From contig NZ_CP031030.1 in assembly GCF_003711225.1 (NCBI RefSeq), positions 1,240,001-1,304,000 on the forward strand: a DNA stretch of 64,000 nt. The letters run 5' to 3'. Source of the DNA: Runella sp. SP2 (GTDB lineage Bacteria > Bacteroidota > Bacteroidia > Cytophagales > Spirosomataceae). Shown here piece by piece: positions 43,628-51,780 of the stretch. The notes beneath the pieces are model-generated. The model saw nothing but the letters and a program-made list of their open reading frames with translations, did not search any database and was not told the origin of the DNA. The first letter of the stretch is position 1. Every line of letters starts with the position of its first letter. The translations under genes were made by a program, and so were the position numbers.

Positions 43628-45040
43628 TTATAAAGATTTTTGGCAACCTTTTCCATTGTACGCCTGAAGTCCCGCCTTGATGGCATCTTCGAGGGGAAGT
43701 TGGTGAAGCCAAATTTCTGCCGCAGCGCCTTGGCTACTTCCTTGCAGAGGTAAGCCCAATATCCCTCGCACTTGGTTCATTTTTCCGTTAGAGACTTTTA
43801 CGTTTGCTTCAATTTCGCCGCGATTAATGTCTTTGCGCGCCAAATAGAGTTCAGCCCATTGGGGATTGGTGGGTACTTTGATGAGTGCCGAAAAATTTCC
43901 GCTGGTATTTTTCAGAAACTGCCCATAATCGTCGAGGTCATCGAGTTTCATCATGGTGTTGTACTCTTTGTAATCGTATTTTTTATGGCCAACAAATAGA
44001 TTTCCTTTGAGGGTCAGGTTTTTACACTGTTTGACGTTGTTGACTCCTCCAAAATCAGCAAATCCAAGCACATTATCTTCGGCCGTTACGATGGTATTGA
44101 CGTCCATCATAATGCAGTTTCCGCCATAGGTAGCGATTTCGTCTTTTTTCCAGCAAAACAAAATGGTATTGTTGCGAATGGTATATTGGGGAAGGCCATC
44201 AGCCCCTTGGTGTAAGCTTTTACACATGATTCCCTCGCCAGTATTGTTGATAATGGCGTTGTTTTCAATCAAGGCTTCTCCATTTTTTCCAACTTGAATG
44301 TCGATGGCTCCTTGCGACGGGGCGGTGTTGGTGACGATACAGTTTTTGACGATTACCTTGGTTGAAGCACCGACCCTGATTTTGATGCCTGGGGTATCGG
44401 GAGAAGGGTTTTCGTTGGAGGCTTCATTGGCTTTGCGTAAAATATAAAGTCCTTTTTTGTGTAAATAACGATTGCGCGGGCCGTTGTCAATGATGAGTCC
44501 ATCGACGATGACCGTGCCGTTCCAGTCCTTGAATTTTTTGTCGGTCAAAATCCCAATTCGCTCCGTTGATTCCTTCATGTATTCGTTGGTACCTGTCAAA
44601 ACGGTGCGATAACTGCCCCACGGATCGCGGCGGCTGAAATCGGGGCTATATCCCCCAATGATGCTTACTGGTACGTCAAAAATGTCGCTGCCACGTTCGG
44701 TTGCCCCTAAGTAAGTACCTGCTGCAATATGAACGCGGTCGCCTGCTTGGACTTGTGGAACGACTACCGCTAATTCTTTTGCAGGTTGATTTTTAGTAGC
44801 TTCTCGACCGTTACCATTGAGTGAAACATAAAAGTCACGGCCAGTAGGAAGGTCGTTTTTGTTGGTTGTAGGCGTATTGGTTACGCTTTTTGGGACGTTT
44901 TTTCCAATGCTTGAAGCTTCATTGGTGGTTTTTTTGACGTCTTTTATTCCTTTTTCGACGTCTTTAAGAAGTTTTCCGAATTGGGCACTGACAGTAAAAT
45001 GGAAAAAAAGAAAAGTAATACCTACGAATAGTCGTTTCAT
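43628..45040 (-). CDS. Secreted right-handed beta-helix protein
   Basis: 470 aa with a signal peptide (cut near TVSA|QFG). An N-terminal Lys/Thr-rich linker (KDVEKGIKDVKKTTNEA) is followed by a DUF1565-type start (DFYVSLNGNGREATKNQPAKEL) and parallel beta-helix rungs (VIVKNCIVTNTAP, ALIENNAIINNTGEGI, YTIRNNTILFCW, VTAEDNVLGFADFGG). This fold is seen in polysaccharide lyases and surface adhesins. No lyase motif or T9SS domain is evident. First gene of the exported-protein operon. Confidence 0.86.
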   Translation of the reverse strand: MKRLFVGITFLFFHFTVSAQFGKLLKDVEKGIKDVKKTTNEASSIGKNVPKSVTNTPTTNKNDLPTGRDFYVSLNGNGREATKNQPAKELAVVVPQVQAGDRVHIAAGTYLGATERGSDIFDVPVSIIGGYSPDFSRRDPWGSYRTVLTGTNEYMKESTERIGILTDKKFKDWNGTVIVDGLIIDNGPRNRYLHKKGLYILRKANEASNENPSPDTPGIKIRVGASTKVIVKNCIVTNTAPSQGAIDIQVGKNGEALIENNAIINNTGEGIMCKSLHQGADGLPQYTIRNNTILFCWKKDEIATYGGNCIMMDVNTIVTAEDNVLGFADFGGVNNVKQCKNLTLKGNLFVGHKKYDYKEYNTMMKLDDLDDYGQFLKNTSGNFSALIKVPTNPQWAELYLARKDINRGEIEANVKVSNGKMNQVRGILGLPLQGSSQGAAAEIWLHQLPLEDAIKAGLQAYNGKGCQKSL

Positions 45041-45068
45041 AACACAGTTGGGTTTAAAATTGTTGACC

Positions 45069-45076
45069 CAAAAGTA
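45069..45076 (-). promoter_or_regulatory. Candidate -7 box of the exported-protein operon
   Basis: Minus-strand TACTTTTG, an exact TAnnTTTG, 29 nt upstream of the beta-helix gene start. Confidence 0.4.
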
Positions 45077-45197
45077 GAAGGAGCGTTGGTGGTACTAAAA
45101 AGTAATGAAGTGAGTCAGGAATAAGCCGTAGTGAAGTCATAACTTCAAAAAAAACGTAATTTGCGTTGGTAAAAGAAAAATAGGAACCCCTACACAC

Positions 45198-46046
45198 ATG
45201 ACGCCTCAATTTGAAGGAACCGAAAAATACGTCGCAACGCGTGAGTTGGCTGTGGCCGTGAATGCCTCGGTGAGTTTGCAAAAACCGCTGCTCCTCAAAG
45301 GAGAACCTGGCACGGGAAAAACCATGCTTGCCTATGAAGTGGCCAAAGCGTTGGGAAAACGACTCATTACGTGGCACATTAAATCAACGACGCAGGCGCA
45401 TCAGGGTCTTTATGAATATGATGCTGTTTCGCGGTTGCGTGACTCACAGCTTGGCGATCAGCGGGTGTATGACGTGGAAAATTATATCAAAAAAGGGAAA
45501 TTGTGGGAAGCCTTTGAGGCGGAAGAGCAGGTCGTGCTGTTGATTGATGAAATCGACAAAGCGGACATTGAGTTTCCCAACGACTTGCTGCAAGAACTCG
45601 ACCGCATGGAGTTTTTTTGCTATGAATTGAATCGTACCGTTGCGGCTAAACATCGCCCGATTGTCATTATTACTTCCAACAACGAAAAAGAACTACCTGA
45701 CGCGTTTTTGCGGCGTTGTTTTTTCCATTTCATTCGTTTTCCCGATCGAGAAACCATGCTCCAAATTGTCAATGTGCACTATCCTGACCTTGACAAGGAA
45801 TTGTTGGAGCGTTCTTTAAAACTGTTTTTCGCCGTTCGGGATGTGAAAGCGCTCAAAAAGAAGCCCTCTACCAGCGAATTGATTGATTGGATTAAACTGT
45901 TGCTTTGGGCAAAAGTATCCGCCGATGACCTCAAAGACCTTGAGTCAATGCCCGAGGTGCCGCCGTTTTTGGGGGCATTGCTCAAAAATGAACAAGACAA
46001 CGACTTGTACGCAGCCTTACGTTCCAAAGGTTTTCGGCCTTATTAA
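45198..46046 (+). CDS. MoxR-family AAA+ ATPase
   Basis: 282 aa. Walker A GEPGTGKT (~36-43), Walker B VVLLIDEIDKAD (~110-121), sensor-1 IIITSNNEKELPDAFLRRC with the arginine finger region. The MoxR/RavA branch typically works with a von Willebrand A protein as a chaperone that matures another complex or inserts a cofactor (family knowledge). Its VWA partner gene follows 45 nt downstream. Client unknown. Confidence 0.93.
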   Translation: MTPQFEGTEKYVATRELAVAVNASVSLQKPLLLKGEPGTGKTMLAYEVAKALGKRLITWHIKSTTQAHQGLYEYDAVSRLRDSQLGDQRVYDVENYIKKGKLWEAFEAEEQVVLLIDEIDKADIEFPNDLLQELDRMEFFCYELNRTVAAKHRPIVIITSNNEKELPDAFLRRCFFHFIRFPDRETMLQIVNVHYPDLDKELLERSLKLFFAVRDVKALKKKPSTSELIDWIKLLLWAKVSADDLKDLESMPEVPPFLGALLKNEQDNDLYAALRSKGFRPY

Positions 46047-46091
46047 GTGCTTGTGATTATCCATTAACTCTTTATTCCTTCGCTCACAAAG

Positions 46092-47300
46092 ATGTTTTTA
46101 GACTTTTTTTTATTGCTCAAAAAACACGCACTTCCAGTATCAGTGGGGGAGTATCTGAACTTATTGGAAGGACTCAAGCAGCAGGTCATTCAAATGAGCT
46201 TAGATGAGTTTTATTACTTCAGTAGGACGGTATTGATTAAGAATGAAATGCACTACGATTTGTTTGACCGACTCTTTGCGGAGTATTTCAAAAATGCTGA
46301 AACCGTCGAAGCCAAATTGTTGGCAGTAAACGTGCCGCCCGATTGGTTTGAAGACGCACTCAAACGAGAATTGACGGAGGAAGAAAAAGAATTGATTGAA
46401 AAAATGGGCGGTTTGGAGAAACTCTTTGAGCGTTTTCAACAATTGCTCCGTGAGCAAAACGAACGCCATGCTGGAGGGAATACGTGGATTGGTTCTGGGG
46501 GAATATCGCCTTTTGGCAATAATGGTTACAATCCTGAGGGTTTTCGAGTGAAAGGCCCTTCGGCAGGAAACCGAACGGCGTTGAAAGTATGGGAACAGCG
46601 CGAATACAAAAACTACGATGAAGACGTAGAACTCAATACCCGAAACATGAAAATGGCCCTTCGGCGGTTACGCATCCTGACGCGGGAGGGAGCCGACGAA
46701 GAACTTGACATGAACGCCACCATCGAAGGTACAAGCCGAAATGGTGGGATTTTGGATATTCATTTGCACCCATCGCGAAAAAATAACGTAAAGGTACTGT
46801 TGTTGCTCGACGTGGGTGGTTCCATGGATGACCACATTGATTTGTGTTCGCAGTTGTTTTCGGCGGCCAAATACCAGTTTAAGCACATCGAATATTTTTA
46901 TTTCCACAATTGTATTTACGAAACCCTTTGGCGGGATAACAGTCGGCGGTCGAGCCGAGTACCGACGCTGGAGGTTTTGCATAAGTATAACAAAGACTAC
47001 AAAGTGATATTTGTAGGAGACGCTTCCATGGCTTCCTACGAAATTACTCATCCCAAAGGAAGTGTGGAACATTACAACGAAGAAGCGGGTATTACGTGGT
47101 TGAATCGTTTTAAAGAACAATACCCTCATTTCGTATGGTTAAATCCAATCGCGGTAGCAGACTACTGGAAATATACCCATAGTATCAGTATTATTCGTGA
47201 ATGGTCCGAAAATCGGATGTTTCCACTGACCCTAAATGGATTGACGCAAGCCATGAAATGTTTGAAAAATCCTAAAATTAAATTTGAAGCTGGCGTTTGA
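46092..47300 (+). CDS. CoxE-like VWA-domain protein, partner of the MoxR ATPase
   Basis: 402 aa. N-terminal helical domain (~1-130), a Gly/Asn-rich linker (~135-165, GNTWIGSGGISPFGNNG), then a VWA domain from ~225 with MIDAS motif LLLLDVGGSMDD (D-x-G-x-S). The CoxE/YeaD-type pairing of a VWA protein with a MoxR ATPase is widely conserved. No signal peptide, so it acts in the cytosol. The inverted repeat downstream could end the transcript. Confidence 0.9.
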   Translation: MFLDFFLLLKKHALPVSVGEYLNLLEGLKQQVIQMSLDEFYYFSRTVLIKNEMHYDLFDRLFAEYFKNAETVEAKLLAVNVPPDWFEDALKRELTEEEKELIEKMGGLEKLFERFQQLLREQNERHAGGNTWIGSGGISPFGNNGYNPEGFRVKGPSAGNRTALKVWEQREYKNYDEDVELNTRNMKMALRRLRILTREGADEELDMNATIEGTSRNGGILDIHLHPSRKNNVKVLLLLDVGGSMDDHIDLCSQLFSAAKYQFKHIEYFYFHNCIYETLWRDNSRRSSRVPTLEVLHKYNKDYKVIFVGDASMASYEITHPKGSVEHYNEEAGITWLNRFKEQYPHFVWLNPIAVADYWKYTHSISIIREWSENRMFPLTLNGLTQAMKCLKNPKIKFEAGV

Positions 47301-47321
47301 TTCCAATATTTCATTTATTTC

Positions 47322-47433
47322 GCCCGCAGAATCCCGCAGACGAATACCAGCGCAGATTTTCGCGGACAAAAAACTTCATAAAATTATTCATCTGCGGTCA
47401 TCTGCGACTTTAAATCTGCGAACATCTGCGGGC
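47322..47433. repeat. Imperfect inverted repeat rich in CGCAGA
   Basis: Left arm from 47322 (GCCCGCAGAATCCCGCAGA) and right arm ending 47433 (reverse complement begins GCCCGCAGATGTTCGCAGA) align over ~45 nt around an AT-rich centre. Within the arms ATCTGCG or its complement occurs at least six times. Located between the VWA gene and rsmE. Confidence 0.7.
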
Positions 47434-47471
47434 AAAGTTTAGAAGTAATGTAGCAAAGTTTAACTCCAAAT

Positions 47472-48179
47472 ATGCACTTATTTTTCCAACCTGATTTCTC
47501 TTCAATTTCTGCCCTCACCGACGATGAGGCATTCCACGCCGCCAAAGTGTTACGCCTTCGCGAAGGAGAAACCGTTCAAGTAACTGACGGTCAAGGAAGC
47601 TGGTACGACGCCCAAGTGCGTCAGAGTACACCCAAGCGCTGTGATTTACAGATACTAAAACAAACCACTTACGAGCCGCGTCCGTATTCCATCGAAATCG
47701 CTTTGGCCCCCACCAAAAACATCGACCGCATTGAATGGTTTGTCGAAAAAGCGACCGAAATGGGAATTGATAAAATCTCATTTTTTTATACCAAACACTC
47801 AGAACGACGTACGATTAAACTAGACCGCTTGCAAAAAATAGCCGTTTCAGCTATGAAGCAGTCGTTGCAAGCCTATTTGCCTCAATTGGAAGAAGTGGGC
47901 GATTTTGAAAAATGGTTACCTAAAGCATCGGAAGCAACCGCGCAAAAATTTATTGCCCATTTACCCGACGATGTGCTTCCGCCGCATTTGTTGAAAAGTG
48001 CTCTCCCAAAACAAAACTACCTTGTGCTGATTGGCCCTGAAGGAGATTTCACGACCAAAGAAATCGAATTGACGCAACAACTTGGGTGTCAAATGGCTGT
48101 GTTGGGCAATACTCGCTTGCGGACGGAAACGGCAGCGTTGGTGGCGTGTCAGACTTTTCACCTCGTAAATATACCCTAA
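47472..48179 (+). CDS. rsmE: 16S rRNA (uracil-1498-N3)-methyltransferase RsmE
   Basis: 235 aa SPOUT methyltransferase. N-terminal PUA-like part (DDEAFHAAKVLRLREGETVQV in part, VTDGQGSWYDA), then APTKNIDRIEWFVEKATEMGID, and the C-terminal knot motifs LIGPEGDFTTKEI and GNTRLRTETAALVA. It uses SAM to methylate U1498 in the 30S subunit decoding region (established). Start ATG at 47472. Confidence 0.96.
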   Translation: MHLFFQPDFSSISALTDDEAFHAAKVLRLREGETVQVTDGQGSWYDAQVRQSTPKRCDLQILKQTTYEPRPYSIEIALAPTKNIDRIEWFVEKATEMGIDKISFFYTKHSERRTIKLDRLQKIAVSAMKQSLQAYLPQLEEVGDFEKWLPKASEATAQKFIAHLPDDVLPPHLLKSALPKQNYLVLIGPEGDFTTKEIELTQQLGCQMAVLGNTRLRTETAALVACQTFHLVNIP

Positions 48180-48315
48180 GGCCGTACGGTTTAGGTCGCG
48201 TTTGCTACGGTTTACTTACTTAATATCCCGATTCACTGTGACATTTTTTTTAATGATGGCTACTTTCCTGAATTTTGGAATGTTGATTTTAACCCTTAAA
48301 AATGCTACATCTATT

Positions 48316-48696
48316 ATGTCACAGGCATCGTACTTTTCGCTCCCTCCGTTAAAAGAAAGCCGTTTATCGCATATATTTGTGCATGTGGGCGGTATTCCTA
48401 GACCTATCGATAAATTCCAAATCGTCTATATGCAGTCGGAGGTGAACTATACCCGACTTTTCTTAAAAAGTGGGAAGTCTTATTTGGAGTCAAAAACCTT
48501 GAAGCATTTCAACGAAGTTTTGGGAAACGTTGATTTTGTACGTATTCATAAGTCGTACCTCGTCAATGCCAAACATATCGTCGCGATGACTCCCGACAAT
48601 GTGCTCTTGCTCAACGGCGAAGAATTGCCCATTTCGCGGCGCAAACGTAGGGCTTTAAAAAAGGATAATGCACTGACAAAATTTTGGGGGAATTAA
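48316..48696 (+). CDS. Stand-alone LytTR DNA-binding protein
   Basis: 126 aa from ATG (MSQASYFSLPPL). Almost entirely a LytTR domain: PIDKFQIVYMQSEVNYTRLFL, VRIHKSYLVNAKHIVAM and LPISRRKRRAL. There is no receiver domain, so it is not directly controlled by phosphorylation. An alternative TTG start at 48202 would add a hydrophobic stretch (FTVTFFLMMATFLNFGMLILTL in part) that could be a membrane anchor; ATG is preferred. Next to the YiaA-like gene (15 nt). Confidence 0.85.
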   Translation: MSQASYFSLPPLKESRLSHIFVHVGGIPRPIDKFQIVYMQSEVNYTRLFLKSGKSYLESKTLKHFNEVLGNVDFVRIHKSYLVNAKHIVAMTPDNVLLLNGEELPISRRKRRALKKDNALTKFWGN

Positions 48697-48711
48697 TAAA
48701 CCATACAAATC

Positions 48712-49140
48712 ATGAATCAAAAACCATCTTCGGCATTTATTGGCGCTTCTTGGGTCGCATTGGGCGCAGGCATGGCAGGCTACATTATTGGACTTTGGAG
48801 GGCCGAACTCCCACTTAATGAAAAGGGATATTATTTTACAGTTTTAATGTACGGGCTATTCGCTGTTGTGTCAGTACAAAAAAGCGTGCGCGACCGCTTG
48901 GAAGGTATTCCCGTGACGGATGTATATTACGGAATCAGTTGGTTTTCAACTATTTTATCTATTTCTCTTTTGGCTATTGGGTTGTGGAATGCGACCATGC
49001 TTCCAAGCGAAAAAGGATTTTATGCTTTTGCGTTTCTGTTGGCATTATTTGGGGCGATTGCCGTTCAAAAAAATACCAGAGATAGCCAAGACAGTCCTTC
49101 TTCTAAAACTGGTACTAAATTTGATAAGGATTCGTTGTAA
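48712..49140 (+). CDS. YiaA/YiaB-family inner membrane protein
   Basis: 142 aa with two tandem YiaAB units, each a pair of membrane helices: SWVALGAGMAGYIIGLWRAELPLNEKG then QKSVRD, and SWFSTILSISLLAIGLWNATMLPSEKG then QKNTRD (read in parts). The repeated GLW(R/N)A-x-L/M-P-x-EKG and QK-x-(V/T)RD signatures define the family. Function unknown. The LytTR gene directly upstream may regulate it. Confidence 0.88.
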   Translation: MNQKPSSAFIGASWVALGAGMAGYIIGLWRAELPLNEKGYYFTVLMYGLFAVVSVQKSVRDRLEGIPVTDVYYGISWFSTILSISLLAIGLWNATMLPSEKGFYAFAFLLALFGAIAVQKNTRDSQDSPSSKTGTKFDKDSL

Positions 49141-49216
49141 TTGGTGTACAAACTTGCGTGATTGAATCGTTTACGTTAAGTTCGTGCAATGGTTCATTCA
49201 TCAAGACACCCCCATT

Positions 49217-49888
49217 ATGCGCCTCCTTCAAAAGCTGTTTCTATTTCTGTTTTTTTCTGTTTTTTTCTACACAACTGTTTCTGCTCAGCATTCGTACAAA
49301 ATCGCAAAACTCAAGTACGGTGGTGGGGGCGATTGGTATGCCAACAAAACATCGGTACCCAATCTCATTAAGTTCTGCAATCAGAACTTACGCATGAATA
49401 TTTTTCCAGAGGAAGACATTGTGGAGCCAGGAAGCCCCGACTTGTTTTCGTATCCTTTTGTTCATTTGACAGGCCACGGCAACGTATTGTTTTCTGATTC
49501 GGAAGCCCGAAATCTGCGTAAATACCTCATTGCGGGAGGTTTTCTCCATCTTGATGACAACTACGGATTGGATAAATTTATTCGCCGTGAAATGAAAAAG
49601 GTGTTCCCCGAACTGGAGTTTGTTGAGGTGCCTTTTAATCACCCCGTTTATCACCAAAAATTCAATTTTCCCAACGGACTCCCCAAAGTTCACGAGCACG
49701 ATTCAAAAGCTCCGCAAGGGTTTGGATTGTTTTGGCAAGGGCGTTTGGTGTGTTTTTATAGTTATGAATGTGACCTTGGCAATGGTTGGGAAGACCAAAG
49801 TGTCTATAATGACCCAGAAGAATTACGCCAACAAGCCTTGAGAATGGGAGCCAATTTGGTTCAATATGCACTTACTGTGAATCAGTAA
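49217..49888 (+). CDS. Exported DUF4159-domain protein
   Basis: 223 aa from MRLLQKLFLF, with a signal peptide cut near VSA|QHS. DUF4159 fold: KIAKLKYGGGGDWYANKTSVPNLIKFCN in part, PFVHLTGHGNVLFSDSEARNLRKYLIAGGFLHLDDNYGLD in part, then VPFNHPVYH. The domain is a glutamine-amidotransferase-like fold (ThuA-like) usually found near MoxR/DUF58/VWA genes; a MoxR-VWA pair lies 2-4 kb upstream here, but without the DUF58 gene. Confidence 0.88.
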   Translation: MRLLQKLFLFLFFSVFFYTTVSAQHSYKIAKLKYGGGGDWYANKTSVPNLIKFCNQNLRMNIFPEEDIVEPGSPDLFSYPFVHLTGHGNVLFSDSEARNLRKYLIAGGFLHLDDNYGLDKFIRREMKKVFPELEFVEVPFNHPVYHQKFNFPNGLPKVHEHDSKAPQGFGLFWQGRLVCFYSYECDLGNGWEDQSVYNDPEELRQQALRMGANLVQYALTVNQ

Positions 49889-49909
49889 TCGGAAATTCGC
49901 TTCAAAAGG

Positions 49910-49940
49910 TTGTTTGTCAAGAAAGCTTTTCTTAGTTTTG
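49910..49940 (+). promoter_or_regulatory. Promoter of the desaturase gene
   Basis: TTG at 49910-49912, a 20-nt spacer, then TAGTTTTG at 49933-49940, matching TTG-N17-23-TAnnTTTG at both elements. The start of transcription would be near 49947, 30 nt before the ATG. Confidence 0.5.
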
Positions 49941-49978
49941 TACAAGTTTATAATAAATTTAAATAACCCATTTGCTTC

Positions 49979-50767
49979 ATGTACGCAGTTTTGGTTGCCT
50001 TTTTTGGACATTGGTATCTTTCATTGTTTTGTCAAACATTCTTTTTGCACCGTTACTCCGCCCATAAGATGTTCACTATGAACAAGTTTTGGGAGAAGTT
50101 TTTCTACGCCTTGACCTATATTTCACAGGGTTCTTCGTATTTGAGTCCACGTGCTTACGCCATTTTACACCGTATGCACCACGCATTCAGCGACACCGAA
50201 AAAGACCCACATTCGCCGCATCACACCGAAAACGTATTTACGATGATGTGGAAAACCAAAGATATTTACAATGCCGTTGTGCAGCGTAAAATGAAAGTTG
50301 AAGCCCGTTTTGACCGTGACTATCCTTATTGGGAAAAACTCGAAAAATTGGGTGATTCATGGATTTCACGCGTGGGCTGGGGTATATCGTACTCGGTGTT
50401 CTATATTTTTGCTTTTATCTATTTGGATATGCACTGGGCGTTTTTCTTGTTGTTGCCTATTCACTTTTTGATGGGGCCAGTTCACGGCGCTATCGTCAAC
50501 TGGAGCGGCCACAAATACGGTTATCAAAATTTTGACAACCGCGACGAGTCTAAAAATTCATTAATTTTTGATGTGTTGATGATGGGTGAATTATTCCAAA
50601 ACAACCACCACAAATTGCCAAACCGTGCCAACTTTGGTACAAAATGGTTTGAATTTGACCCAACTTATCCAGTTATTAAACTCCTGAGCTGGACTAAAAT
50701 CATCAAACTTCGTGAGTCAAAAGTAGGCGTGGAAGTACCAGCGCCTGCGCACGAAAGAGAGGCGTAA
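49979..50767 (+). CDS. Acyl-CoA/acyl-lipid fatty acid desaturase
   Basis: 262 aa membrane di-iron desaturase. Histidine boxes HRYSAH (~24-29), HRMHH (~64-68) and NNHH near the C-terminus, with hydrophobic hairpins between. Likely inserts a cis double bond at delta-9 of membrane fatty acids (family knowledge), important for fluidity. Short N-terminus and no fused cytochrome b5. Monocistronic, with its own promoter and terminator. Confidence 0.92.
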   Translation: MYAVLVAFFGHWYLSLFCQTFFLHRYSAHKMFTMNKFWEKFFYALTYISQGSSYLSPRAYAILHRMHHAFSDTEKDPHSPHHTENVFTMMWKTKDIYNAVVQRKMKVEARFDRDYPYWEKLEKLGDSWISRVGWGISYSVFYIFAFIYLDMHWAFFLLLPIHFLMGPVHGAIVNWSGHKYGYQNFDNRDESKNSLIFDVLMMGELFQNNHHKLPNRANFGTKWFEFDPTYPVIKLLSWTKIIKLRESKVGVEVPAPAHEREA

Positions 50768-50781
50768 GAAGCTAAAGATAT

Positions 50782-50831
50782 TTCTAACAAAAAAGCGGGC
50801 TAGTTGAAACTAACCCGCTTTTTTGTTAGAA
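50782..50831. terminator. Bidirectional terminator after the desaturase
   Basis: Stem of ~23 bp (50782-50804 with 50809-50831, one mismatch) around a TGAA loop, with A6 and T6 tracts flanking a GCGGG core. Serves both the desaturase gene and the convergent nucleotidase gene. Confidence 0.9.
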
Positions 50832-50853
50832 AAAAGTCGTCAAAGTAATAAAT

Positions 50854-51384
50854 CTACAAGAGACGTTTTAAAATTTCTTCCCAGTTCATGACGCGCTCAA
50901 ATTCCGTTTCCTTGAGGTTATGAGGTGCGTTGAAAAGTAATCCTTTTCCTTTGAATGTCTTCAGGTTTCTAGGCATATCGTCGATGAGATAATCGCCGTT
51001 GAGGATACTTTTGTCGCCACAAAAAACGATGTTCGACCAAGAAATAAACCCAAAATGTTGATGAAGCCAATCGTACTTTTCACGAAAGGAGTTGGGGAAT
51101 TCCATCGCTGCTGTTGCCACAAAAATTTCGTACTTTTTACTCAATTCCAACACGGCTTCTTGGGCATTCGGAATGAGCGGAATGTCCGAAAAAAAGCCAG
51201 GTTCGTGGAGGATTTTGTAAAGTCGCTTTTGGTCGGCTTGCGACAGGGTTTCGTAAAAAGAGTCTTGGTGAAGTTCTTCCGAAGTTAATTGGGTGTCGAA
51301 TTCACGAAGAACGATGTCTGCAAGTTTGCCATGGGTATCGGCCAATACGTCGTCTTGGTCTAAAATGAGGCGGGGTTTGGTCAT
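50854..51384 (-). CDS. HAD-family 5'(3')-deoxyribonucleotidase-like protein
   Basis: 176 aa. HAD motif I is DQDDVLAD (the usual form is DMDGVLAD), with the nucleophile Asp ~9; motif II TAA in FVATAAMEF; motif III Lys in CGDKSIL; motif IV DYLIDDMPRNL. This fits the NT5C group that removes phosphate from (d)NMPs. Cytosolic. It is the last gene downstream of porX and the HEPN pair, 27 nt after the partner gene. Confidence 0.87.
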   Translation of the reverse strand: MTKPRLILDQDDVLADTHGKLADIVLREFDTQLTSEELHQDSFYETLSQADQKRLYKILHEPGFFSDIPLIPNAQEAVLELSKKYEIFVATAAMEFPNSFREKYDWLHQHFGFISWSNIVFCGDKSILNGDYLIDDMPRNLKTFKGKGLLFNAPHNLKETEFERVMNWEEILKRLL

Positions 51385-51411
51385 GTGTTTAAATAAAGGC
51401 GATTTTACTTA

Positions 51412-51780
51412 CTATAAGTTGACTCGGTGGAGATACGAATCAGGAAATACTTTACCATTTATTGTATTCCCAACAAACCAAGAATTAGGCATTGTGACAA
51501 CTGTTTTTAATGATTTTATCAAGCTCTCATTAGAGTCCATTAAGGTAATTGTCAACCCGTCATCCAAATGGCTATTAGAAATAATATCAATTAGTTGTTT
51601 ATAGTAATGTCGCTTTCCTAATTTGTTAATGTCATCTCTTGACAAAACTAATTTCCAGTTGTCAGCATCATCATCATACATCCAAAATACGATTGGAAAC
51701 TTGAGCCCAGAGTTATCTAAACGCTTGATGATGCGCTTACTGCGCTCTATATCGCTTTCTACCAATGTTGTTCTAACCAT
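51412..51780 (-). CDS. Uncharacterised partner gene overlapping the HEPN gene
   Basis: 122 aa. Its ATG lies 22 nt inside the end of the HEPN gene, implying translational coupling. N-terminal helix ESDIERSKRIIKRLDNSG, then IVFWMYDDDADNWKLVLS and LGKRHYYKQLIDIISNS, and a strand region DDGLTITLMDSNESLIKSL. No nucleotidyltransferase GS-x-D motif, so it is not the MNT partner of known HEPN/MNT toxin-antitoxin pairs. I do not recognise the family. The acidic patch DDDAD may bind metal or protein. Confidence 0.75.
   Translation of the reverse strand: MVRTTLVESDIERSKRIIKRLDNSGLKFPIVFWMYDDDADNWKLVLSRDDINKLGKRHYYKQLIDIISNSHLDDGLTITLMDSNESLIKSLKTVVTMPNSWFVGNTINGKVFPDSYLHRVNL

Noticed and set aside
48202-48315. 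N-terminal membrane anchor on the LytTR protein
   Set aside because: It depends on a TTG start; the internal ATG at 48316 gives a normal LytTR domain protein. Kept as an alternative only.
51412-51780. Minimal nucleotidyltransferase partner of a HEPN toxin
   Set aside because: No GS-x10-D-x-D motif is present in the 122-aa protein.
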